DNA of 64,000 nt from JABWBD01 sp040768665 (GTDB lineage Bacteria > Planctomycetota > Planctomycetia > Pirellulales > Thermoguttaceae): positions 49,792 to 113,791 of the forward strand of contig JAXGMN010000046.1 in assembly GCA_040768665.1 (NCBI GenBank), in the 5' to 3' direction. Position numbers and translations under genes: made by a program. The notes under the pieces are model-generated. The model had not been told where the DNA came from. It saw only the letters and a list, made by a program, of their open reading frames with translations, and made no database searches. This document shows positions 24,244 to 31,865 of this stretch, piece by piece (position 1 is the first letter of the stretch; every line of letters begins with the position of its first letter).

Positions 24244-24310
24244 TTGACTACCCAATTCTTCGGGACTAGACTCGGCGTCTGTGGGAAATCAGATTTCCTA
24301 TCACTAGAAC
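24244..24310 (+). promoter_or_regulatory. Repeated promoter-like element, copy B, with palindromic operator-like site
   Basis: TTGACT (24244-24249), 17 bp, TAGACT (24267-24272), then the perfect palindrome GGAAATC-A-GATTTCC (24284-24298). It precedes the large exported glycosidase gene by about 225 bp. The rest of the 23942-24536 gap has a 103-codon frame (24199-24510) running through the element; I do not regard it as a gene. Confidence 0.55.
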
Positions 24311-24536
24311 CGGACTGGATCCGGTTCCTCGACGACTACCACGCTACGAAACGCATCTGGACGATCGACACGGAAGCCCTCTTTGGCAAGGACAGCCCAC
24401 ACGGACGTCCCTGGGCGCTGCGGATGTGCCGGTTATTGAAAGCCCGCAATCCGAGAAACCTCCGGACCTACGCTCCTTCAGCCCAATGCACCACGCGCAA
24501 AGCCGCGTGAACGGGCGCATCCAAGAGACGGTATCG

Positions 24537-27500
24537 ATGTACAACCGATTATTTCTTAACTTCACGACAATCCTTGCGGGGATTATCCCCACCACAATCT
24601 CTGCGCAGCCGCTGCCCCTGGCAGAAAGGCCGGAGTTGCTTGACGCACCGATCGAGATCGACGAAGGCCGAAGCTGGGAGAAGACGTTCCCGCTGCCGCA
24701 GCGCACGGCGGATCAGATACCGCTGCTCTTCGTCCGAGCCCGAATGGCCCGCGGCGGGGGCGGCGGTAATTTCGTCATGCGGGTCCTGATCGATGGTTCG
24801 CCGCTGCGCGACCACTGGTTCGAGCCTCGATTGCTGAACAAGAAGCCCCATTTTACGCCGCCGAGCATGTCGCGACCGTTCGCCTGGTTTCGCGACGTCC
24901 ATGGAACCCAGACCGACTCATGGTTTACCGTGTTCAGCAAGACCGGGCAAGGCGATTGGACCGGCACGGGGCAGGACTTCGACTACCTGTTCGAACTCGG
25001 CGGCCGCGTGTCCGGCGACACCGTCAAGGTGGGCCTGGAGCACACCCTGCCCGGCCTCGCCGCCGCGATGAAAACCGACCGCGCACCGCTCCGCGTGGAG
25101 AGTCTGAAACTGGCCGTTCTCCCTCGCGACGAGGTCCAACGCATGCGACAGGCGTTGCTCGATGAGGTGACGATCACCGCGGGCACGATCCAGCCCGATG
25201 TGCCGGAAGGCGAGACCGGCGAGCAGGCTTACGAACTGACCTGGTCCGGCCGGCCCGATCCGGGAATGCAGGTTACCTTCGAGGATCCGGGCAATTGGAC
25301 CCTTCATCATCTTTCCGATGCCGAAGTGTCCCTGGCCGCCTCTGTCGCCCAGCGGCTGTGGCGCCAGCGGGTTGGAAAACTGGTCATTGCGAAGTCGGAA
25401 AACCCCGTCTCCGTGGCCCTGCGTCCAAAGTCGTCCATCGAGATCCACAACCCCTTCGACGGCGTGAACTTCTGGGTGTACGGCCACAAGCACTTCATGC
25501 AACCGGATGCGGTCACGATCCACTGCCGAGCGCTGTTGGCCGATGCCGATGGCGTCGAACTCGACGTGGATCTCGGTCCCATTCGCATGGGCTACTGGAT
25601 GCTGCTGCATGGGCATCTGCCGATGGAAAACATGCGGAATCGGAAGTGTCCCTTGACGTTCAAGGCGCTGCTGCTGCACGCCGATCAGTCCAAGGCCGAC
25701 TATACGCTTTACCTCGAAGGTTTGCATTTCTACCAGCGAAATCGCAAGCCGCGGGTGTTCGGCCGGCCCGAGAATCCCGTCTTCCCGCTTTCCGACCGCG
25801 GCATGCTTCCCACGCCGCCCACGGGATTGACCACCGCCATCCAAGAGACACCGCAAGGCGCCCGCTTCACCGCCACCGGTGCCGCCGGCACGTTGGTCTA
25901 CGAGGTCAGCACCGAGCGCGGCTGCCTCGACGGCATTACCGCCTGTTGGAACGACGGAGCCGCGTTTCAACCGTGCGCCGGCGGCGGACTGCTTGACGCA
26001 AACAGCAATCCGGTCGTCGCGACACTGCTCGCCCGTCGTATCCAATCGGACCGGCTGGAAACCGAGTGGCAAACCGCGGCGGGCGGGCACTTCGAAGTCG
26101 ATTACCGTCTCGAAGGGCTAAGCCTGGTCGTCGACCTGCGCGCCGCCGGCGGTTGGGCGGCGGGCACGGCCTTCGGAGTGGTCGCGGGCCTTGCCGATCC
26201 CAAAACGATCGAGGTTCCGTACCTGAAAATCGCACGCAGCCGGCCGACGACCTGCTTTGCCTGCGGCAGCGGTCTGTTCCTCTCGGTCCTGCCCGATTTC
26301 TATCACTCCGACTATTCCTCGGTGGACGACAACTTGAGTCAGCCGGAAGACGGCCGGCTCCGCCTGTTCCGGCGCACGGTCTACACGCCGCTGACCGACG
26401 GCAAACGGAACGCTCTCCGCGACCGCCTCGTGATCACCGCCTCGCCGGAGTTCGCCGATACGCTGCCCAACCACCAGAACCCCCGCTCGCCGAATATCGA
26501 GCGGCTGGCGCCCTCTATGTTTGTCATGGACCGGACGTTCTCCCTGAACCGCTGGGACACGTTCAAACGCTACGGCCTCGACCACCTGATCGCCAACGAC
26601 TTCGCCGGCATCTTCGTCAAGGGCCATTCGGAAGGTTTTGGCGTCCGGTGGCGGCCCCATCCGTCCTACACCATCGCCCAAGTGGCCGACGCCCGGCGGA
26701 AGATCAAGGACCTGGGCTTTCTCTTCGGCGCCTACGCCGATTTCACCGACTTCTATCCGCTCAACGAGTTCTGGGACGAAAACTGGATCGCCCTGACTCC
26801 CGAGGACGACCTCCGCGAGGCATGGCCCGGCAGCTATGCGCCCAAGGACACCGCCGCCTGGATACTCGCCCGCAACGTCGGACAGAAGATGCAGGAGCAC
26901 TACCCGCCCGACTGCGTCTATCTCGACGTGAGCACCAATCGCGGGAGCGAGGCGTTGGACTACGAAGCCGGTGTGCCGGGGGCCGGCATGGCGAGGGCAA
27001 CCGTCTTCGGCGTCGGCGACAGCATCGTGGAGGCGCGGAAGTGGTACGGTTCGACCGTGAGCGAAGGGGTCTTTCGCTGGATGTACGCCGGCCTGACGGA
27101 CATCGATTACGCCCAGGTGAAGACGAACGACCCGCTGCCCTTGCCGCTGGACTTCGACCTGCTCAAGCTCCACCCGTTCCAGATCGGCACGATGATGGGC
27201 TACAGCCCCACCAACTTCCTCTCTCCCGAGGAAGTCCGAGAGCTTGGAACGTCGCGCGAGCAGCCCGCGCCAAAAGCCTTCTACAAGCACGTCGCCGCCA
27301 GCCTGGCGTACGGTCACATGGCAATGCTCGGCTACGGCTACTTTCCGCCCATGGCCCGCACCATTCACTACTACGCGCTGATGCAAGGACTTCAGCAGGA
27401 ATACCTGCCGGACGAAGTAGCCGAGATCGAATACCACGACGGCAACACGATGCTGTCGACGAGCCAGGCGCTGCAAACCGGCGCGCACCACCTCGGACGC

Positions 27501-28166
27501 GTTCGCGTGAGGTACCGGCGGGGCCTGGTGGTAACGGTGAATCTCAATCCCTCACAACCGTGGACCGTCGCGCAGGCGGGGCAAATGTATCTGCTGCCGC
27601 CGTACGGCTGGATCATCAGCCGCGGTGAGAGCGATGCCCCGGCGGTACTGGCCTACAGTGCCGTCGTCGACGGCCAGCGCCTCGACTACGTGCAGTGCCC
27701 GGATTACGCCTATCTCAACAGCGGCGATAAACAGCGGCGCGTCGGGCCTGTTGAGGTCACGGGCGCGGCATGGTTGAAGCGCGACGCGCAAGGCTGGCAG
27801 GTCATCCCCTGCGGCAGGCTGGGCTACTGGTCTGCCACGCAGCAGCAAGAAAAGATCCCCGCAGACCGTGGCTGCCCGGTGCTGATCGTCGACCCCGTTG
27901 CCTTAGAATTGCCGCACGCGACGGTGACGGCGATGGGCGAGATGGGCGAAGCCACCGAAGCCACCGTTGCGAACACCGCCGACGGCCGCCTGCAACTGCA
28001 GGTGACCGACAAAACTCGCGTGTTTCACCTCAAGCGTGCCACCCAATTCTCAGGGACTCGACTCGGTGGCTATGGGAAATCAAGTTTCCTGTCACTTGAT
28101 CACTACTTCCACGGCCATGAGGGCCGGGGCCTGCGACGCGTCTTCCTGACCCAAAGGAGAGCATAA
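24537..28166 (+). CDS. Large exported TIM-barrel glycosidase-like protein
   Basis: 1209 residues from the ATG at 24537, chosen because it places a signal peptide at the N terminus (MYNRLFLNFTTILAGIIPTT then ISAQP); a GTG 37 codons upstream lacks this. The N-terminal ~600 residues are beta-rich, probably carbohydrate-binding or galactose-mutarotase-like modules. A TIM-barrel-like part follows, about residues 680-960: DHLIANDFAGIFVKGHSEGF, FLFGAYADFTDFYP, and CVYLDVSTNRGSEALDYEAG with a likely catalytic Asp. A C-terminal beta domain completes it. The last ~50 codons run through a copy of the repeated element at 28034. The stop TAA sits inside the ribosome site of the sialidase-like gene, so the two are coupled. 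Family not recognised; endo-glycosidase folds of the GH101 type are the closest I can suggest. Confidence 0.82.
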   Translation: MYNRLFLNFTTILAGIIPTTISAQPLPLAERPELLDAPIEIDEGRSWEKTFPLPQRTADQIPLLFVRARMARGGGGGNFVMRVLIDGSPLRDHWFEPRLLNKKPHFTPPSMSRPFAWFRDVHGTQTDSWFTVFSKTGQGDWTGTGQDFDYLFELGGRVSGDTVKVGLEHTLPGLAAAMKTDRAPLRVESLKLAVLPRDEVQRMRQALLDEVTITAGTIQPDVPEGETGEQAYELTWSGRPDPGMQVTFEDPGNWTLHHLSDAEVSLAASVAQRLWRQRVGKLVIAKSENPVSVALRPKSSIEIHNPFDGVNFWVYGHKHFMQPDAVTIHCRALLADADGVELDVDLGPIRMGYWMLLHGHLPMENMRNRKCPLTFKALLLHADQSKADYTLYLEGLHFYQRNRKPRVFGRPENPVFPLSDRGMLPTPPTGLTTAIQETPQGARFTATGAAGTLVYEVSTERGCLDGITACWNDGAAFQPCAGGGLLDANSNPVVATLLARRIQSDRLETEWQTAAGGHFEVDYRLEGLSLVVDLRAAGGWAAGTAFGVVAGLADPKTIEVPYLKIARSRPTTCFACGSGLFLSVLPDFYHSDYSSVDDNLSQPEDGRLRLFRRTVYTPLTDGKRNALRDRLVITASPEFADTLPNHQNPRSPNIERLAPSMFVMDRTFSLNRWDTFKRYGLDHLIANDFAGIFVKGHSEGFGVRWRPHPSYTIAQVADARRKIKDLGFLFGAYADFTDFYPLNEFWDENWIALTPEDDLREAWPGSYAPKDTAAWILARNVGQKMQEHYPPDCVYLDVSTNRGSEALDYEAGVPGAGMARATVFGVGDSIVEARKWYGSTVSEGVFRWMYAGLTDIDYAQVKTNDPLPLPLDFDLLKLHPFQIGTMMGYSPTNFLSPEEVRELGTSREQPAPKAFYKHVAASLAYGHMAMLGYGYFPPMARTIHYYALMQGLQQEYLPDEVAEIEYHDGNTMLSTSQALQTGAHHLGRVRVRYRRGLVVTVNLNPSQPWTVAQAGQMYLLPPYGWIISRGESDAPAVLAYSAVVDGQRLDYVQCPDYAYLNSGDKQRRVGPVEVTGAAWLKRDAQGWQVIPCGRLGYWSATQQQEKIPADRGCPVLIVDPVALELPHATVTAMGEMGEATEATVANTADGRLQLQVTDKTRVFHLKRATQFSGTRLGGYGKSSFLSLDHYFHGHEGRGLRRVFLTQRRA
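28034..28100 (+). promoter_or_regulatory. Repeated element, copy C, inside the 3' end of a coding region
   Basis: CACCCAATTCTCAGGGACTC and TATGGGAAATCAAGTTTCCTG match copies B and E, but the -35-like hexamer is CGTGCC and the -10-like hexamer is TCGACT. The GGAAA-TTTCC palindrome is kept. It is translated as the tail of the upstream glycosidase and lies 70-130 bp before the sialidase-like gene. Promoter function is doubtful for this copy. Confidence 0.5.
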
Positions 28167-28167
28167 C

Positions 28168-29772
28168 ATGACGACCAAAACTCGATTCCTTCTGGCGGCG
28201 GCCCTGCTTGTCTCACTTATGCCCCACGATCTCCGCGCCGCCGCCGACTCCGGCCTTCGCGAAGAAACCGTCACGGAAGAGACCCAGTGCCCGCCGATCT
28301 TTTGGCGGGATTTCCACCTCGCGCAGCCGGCGTCCGCGATCCGTGTGATGAGCGAAGAGGATCTGGACGCGAATCGCAACCGGCCGCAAAAAGGCTCCTA
28401 CTGGCTCGTCCGACGGCCGGGATGGACGCCCGCGCTGTTGAACGCGGCCGGTGAACCGCCGGAAATCACATTGGATCCCGGCATCGAGGAAGAGTGCGAC
28501 ATCTGGCTCGGCCTCCGCGCGGTCGACCCGGTGATGACCTTCGACATCAGGCTCTCCGGCGACGAGGAGTTCACCCCGATCACGGCCCCCGCGGCCACGC
28601 CGACCCACCACTTCGACTTCGAGTTCCACTGGCGAGCGCGGGCCGCGATGGCCGGCCAGAAGATCATCGTCCGCTCGCGAGGCAAGCCTCTGTACCTCCA
28701 GTATGTGAAGTTCATCCCGTACCGCCGGACGAGCGTCACGCGCCGCGTACCGGCCGAGCGGATCACCGTGCTCGAGGAGAAATCCCGTCACTTCGCTTTT
28801 CCAGGCGTCACGGAGTTGCCCGATGGGGAACTCGTCGTCGTCTGCCGGGAGGGCGATGCCCACGTCTGCCCGCGCGGCAGCATCGTCCTGACTCGTTCGC
28901 GCGACGGCGGTAAGACATGGTCGCCGCGCGAAGTGGTCTTCGATTCGCCTTCCGACGAACGGGATCCGGCGATCCTCTGCCTCGCCGACGGCACGCTGGT
29001 GGTCTCGTTTTGCACGTGGGACAGTTGGCGCGACTCCCCGTCGCTCCGCGCGAAGTACGCCGCCGAGACGGCCCACATGGAAAAGGAGGGCTGGGGCAAG
29101 TACTCCGGCATCTGGCTGGCCATCTCGAAAGACAACGGCCGGACATGGTCGGAGCCGAGGAAAGCCGCCGCGTACTTCAGCCCGCATGGTCCGGTTATCG
29201 GTCCGGACGGGGCGCTCTACTGGATCGGCGAAGGCACCGCGGAGGGGCGCACCTCGGTGGTGGTCCATCGCACGGCCGATCTGGGCCAGACGTGGCAGCG
29301 CTGGTCCGAGGTCGCCTTCTGCGGCCCGTACGATCGCTCGCATCCGCGGGAATTCTGGGACGAGCCGAATCTCCTGTTCCTGCCGGACGCGCAGGCGATC
29401 GCCACGTTTCGCGTGGAGCGCGACGGACTGGCATGGCAATCGTACTCGAAGGACGAGGGTCGCACCTGGTCCTGGCCGAAGCCAACGGCAGTCTGGGGCT
29501 TTCCCCAGCACCTCTGCCTGCTTGGCGACGGCCGTATCCTGATGGCCTACGGTTTCCGGAAGACTCCGTACAGCGTCCGGGCATGCACCTCGAGCGACGG
29601 CGGCCGTACCTACGATCTCAAGAGCGAGATCGTCTTCCGCCACGACGGCGAAGACGGTGACCTGGGCTACCCCTACAGCATCCAGCTTCGCGACGGCCGC
29701 GTACTGACGGTTTACTATTTCAACCGTAAAGACACGGACTGCTATATCGAGGGCGCGATGTATGGGCCGTAG
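28168..29772 (+). CDS. Exported sialidase-like Asp-box (BNR) protein
   Basis: 534 residues; ATG at 28168 with AAAGGAG 8 bases upstream. Signal peptide MTTKTRFLLAAALLVSLMPH followed by DLRAAA. After a ~190-residue N-terminal beta domain, a six-bladed propeller carries at least four Asp boxes: SRDGGKTWS, SKDNGRTWS, SKDEGRTWS and SSDGGRTYD, plus the variant TADLGQTWQ. Exo-sialidases (GH33) normally begin the catalytic domain with a (F/Y)RIP motif whose Arg binds the sialate carboxylate. Here the site reads FAFPGVTELPDGELVVVCRE, so that Arg is missing. It may cleave another uronic or sialic-like sugar or be a binding protein. It is coupled to the upstream glycosidase gene, so both probably act on one glycan outside the cytoplasm. 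Confidence 0.88.
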   Translation: MTTKTRFLLAAALLVSLMPHDLRAAADSGLREETVTEETQCPPIFWRDFHLAQPASAIRVMSEEDLDANRNRPQKGSYWLVRRPGWTPALLNAAGEPPEITLDPGIEEECDIWLGLRAVDPVMTFDIRLSGDEEFTPITAPAATPTHHFDFEFHWRARAAMAGQKIIVRSRGKPLYLQYVKFIPYRRTSVTRRVPAERITVLEEKSRHFAFPGVTELPDGELVVVCREGDAHVCPRGSIVLTRSRDGGKTWSPREVVFDSPSDERDPAILCLADGTLVVSFCTWDSWRDSPSLRAKYAAETAHMEKEGWGKYSGIWLAISKDNGRTWSEPRKAAAYFSPHGPVIGPDGALYWIGEGTAEGRTSVVVHRTADLGQTWQRWSEVAFCGPYDRSHPREFWDEPNLLFLPDAQAIATFRVERDGLAWQSYSKDEGRTWSWPKPTAVWGFPQHLCLLGDGRILMAYGFRKTPYSVRACTSSDGGRTYDLKSEIVFRHDGEDGDLGYPYSIQLRDGRVLTVYYFNRKDTDCYIEGAMYGP

Positions 29773-29914
29773 CACCACTCCACATTCGCAGTTGGGAGTT
29801 CACGTCCAGAGGTAGGATTCCCACGGTCCTGTCATCCGTGCCCCGGCTTTGCCATCCGTGCTACTTTGTCTTCCAGTTGTTCTCATACCACGGATGGCAC
29901 GGATATCCGCTTGT

Positions 29915-30364
29915 TCATTCGCCCAACCGCGTTTCGATCCAAATCTCGGACGTCAACGTTCGATGCACCGGGCAGCGGTTGGCGATCTCGACGAGGCGGT
30001 TCCGCTGTTCTTCGCTGAGCGGACCCTCCAGGTCGATCTGGCGCGTAATCCGGTCGATCTTGCCCTCTTTGGTCTCGCAATCGGTGCAATCTGCGGCATG
30101 AATCTTGTCGTGCTTGAGCCGCACGCGAATGCTTTCCAACGGCCAGCCCTTGCGGTCGGCATACATCCGCAAGGTCATCGAAGTGCAGGCCCCCAGGCTC
30201 GACAGCAAGAGATCGTAAGGCGTCGGCCCGGACTCGGTGCCGCCCATGCTCCGCGGTTCGTCGGATCGGAGCAGGTGACTGCTGGCGGAGATCTGCTGGG
30301 CGAGACCTCGCGGTCCGCCCAGGACATTTTCCGTTGGATCCGCCCGGCCGTCACGGCGCACCAT
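29915..30364 (-). CDS. OsmC family peroxiredoxin-like protein
   Basis: 149 residues from the ATG at 30364, which overlaps the 3' end of the peptidase gene by 14 bp. OsmC/Ohr-fold marks: GGTESGPTPYDLLLSSLGAC TSMTLRMYADRKG with the first active Cys, and NRCPVHRTL with the second. The family reduces organic or fatty-acid hydroperoxides through the two Cys, in the cytoplasm. Length is normal for OsmC. The overlap with the M28 peptidase gene implies one transcript, though no functional link is obvious. Confidence 0.9.
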   Translation of the reverse strand: MVRRDGRADPTENVLGGPRGLAQQISASSHLLRSDEPRSMGGTESGPTPYDLLLSSLGACTSMTLRMYADRKGWPLESIRVRLKHDKIHAADCTDCETKEGKIDRITRQIDLEGPLSEEQRNRLVEIANRCPVHRTLTSEIWIETRLGE

Positions 30365-31283
30365 CGCGGTCTACATGAAGCGCAGCCGCCAGGATCGCTC
30401 TGGCGGCCATTGCGACATTGGCAATGTCCACCTTCTCCGCCGTGTCGCCGAGGTCGTGGTAATTCGGATCGGCGTAGGGAAACGATCCCAGGTTGGCGAC
30501 AGCGGCCGGAAAACCGGCTTTGACGAACGAACCGTCGTCGTCGCCCGGGCTCTTTCGCTGCTGGATCCCTTGGTCCAGGCCAATGCGGTACTGTTCGTTC
30601 ATTCGAGCCACCAGTTCCGCCAGGCGTTTGCCCTCGGGCGTGGTGTAGAGCGTCACGTTCGGCTTCTTGCCGGCATCGATCTCGGCCTGCGACTTGCCGC
30701 CGATCGAGTCGACGTTGAAGATGGCGATCAGCTTGTCGCCCCGCTCGTTCGCCTTGGCCGCGGCCGTCACGCTCGTCCAGGGGCGGTGTTCCTCGTTGCA
30801 CCACAGGTAACGGATTGTGCGCCGGTTGGGAAACCGCCTGAGGACGTGGGCGAACTCGAGAATCGTGGCGGTGCCGACGGCGTTGTCGTACGCCCCCGGT
30901 GAATCGATCCAGCTCTGGGAGTCCTTATGGGCAACGAAGAGAATGATTTCGTCGGGCACTTCGTTCCCGCGGCTTTCGGCATAGATGTTGTCGAGGTCGT
31001 ACCAGGGTGCGTCGGGGGCGGGGGTAGCGTAGGCATGGCGGCGGGGCTTGGAGGCGTCGAACCCGAACGCCTGGGCCTTGCACCGTTCCTTCCACGGCAG
31101 GTAGCCCCACTGGCGGAGTTGCTTGACAAGGTAGCGATCGGTCTCGTCGAGCGTCGAGAGGGTGTGGTCCGGCAGGGTGCGGTTCGCCTTGCGGAACGGC
31201 AGCGGCGCCGCAGAAAGGTAGAAGACGTCCGAGCAAATCCGTTCCGGGTTGATGCGGTCGATGACTTCGGCGAATTGGTTCAT
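30351..31283 (-). CDS. M28 family metallopeptidase
   Basis: 310 residues from the ATG at 31283, preceded by GGGGGAG; the open frame continues upstream, but only as low-quality sequence. Two-zinc M28 motifs are in order: FVAHKDS (HxD), GAYDNAVGTATILEFA (bridging Asp), WCNEEHRPW (the Glu pair), FNVDSIGG (Asp), and YHDLGDT (final His). Members are aminopeptidases or carboxypeptidases that release residues from peptides. There is no signal peptide with this start, so it is probably cytoplasmic. It is read opposite to the glycosidase cluster, with OsmC overlapping its 3' end. The substrate is not predictable from sequence. Confidence 0.9.
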   Translation of the reverse strand: MNQFAEVIDRINPERICSDVFYLSAAPLPFRKANRTLPDHTLSTLDETDRYLVKQLRQWGYLPWKERCKAQAFGFDASKPRRHAYATPAPDAPWYDLDNIYAESRGNEVPDEIILFVAHKDSQSWIDSPGAYDNAVGTATILEFAHVLRRFPNRRTIRYLWCNEEHRPWTSVTAAAKANERGDKLIAIFNVDSIGGKSQAEIDAGKKPNVTLYTTPEGKRLAELVARMNEQYRIGLDQGIQQRKSPGDDDGSFVKAGFPAAVANLGSFPYADPNYHDLGDTAEKVDIANVAMAARAILAAALHVDRDGAP

Positions 31284-31408
31284 GGCGAGTTCTCCCCCAA
31301 GGCCCGAGAGGTATCGAAACGCCTGGCGACAAGAACGCCTGGCGACAAGGTCGCACACCACCATTCTGTAGGCCGAGTGCCGCGTTTTGCAAGCCAGTGC
31401 GGCTTCCA

Positions 31409-31543
31409 CGCGGGTAACCGTTCACGGGGCGGAAGAGAGGGGGACAGGTCCATGTTTTCGGCCAACGTCTCTGTCGGCGAAATGCCTCGATTAGCCGAAA
31501 AATGGACCAGTCCCCGGCCGCCCCGTGAACGGTTACCCACGCG
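31409..31543. repeat. Long palindromic element, copy 1 of 3
   Basis: Outer arms CGCGGGTAACCGTTCACGGG (left) and its complement ending in GGTTACCCACGCG (right) enclose inner arms GGGACAGGTCCATGTTTTCGG and CCGAAAAATGGACCAGTCCC. Copies 2 (36673) and 3 (40651) have the inner arms in the opposite orientation. It carries no gene and would fold into one long hairpin. Confidence 0.85.
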
Positions 31544-31726
31544 GAAATCTTCGCTTACCCAGACCTGATCGATCCGCACGTGCACACGCTCGTCAGGTGT
31601 GGGGCGTTTCCGCGCGAGGGCGAGTTCGTGGAAGCAGCTTCCTGGGGTGATTGCGAGCGTGCCGGGAGTGCAGAAAGGCGAAGGCAGCCAAAGGCTGTAA
31701 CCGCCTTCGCTTTCCTGTACTTCCCT

Positions 31727-31780
31727 TTGACTACCCAATTCTGCGGGACTAGACTCAGCGCGTGCGGGAAATCCAACGAA
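31727..31780 (+). promoter_or_regulatory. Repeated promoter-like element, copy D
   Basis: TTGACT (31727-31732), 17 bp, TAGACT (31750-31755), then CAGCGCGTGCGGGAAATCCA. The second half of the palindrome is lost. It lies about 110 bp before the GTG of the GH42-like gene, which has its own AAAAAGGAG ribosome site. Confidence 0.55.
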
Positions 31781-31865
31781 AACAACCACCCGCCAGAACA
31801 TCAAGTAACCGGGCTGAGCCTTTTGAATCGTGGTGGGTCGTTGAATTAAAAAAGGAGAATCACCC

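Noticed and set aside
24199..24510. 103-codon plus-strand frame (FLDDYHATKRIWTIDTEALF)
   Set aside because: It runs through the promoter-like repeat and lacks a ribosome site and a family. It looks partly protein-like, so a gene fragment is possible but not supportable.
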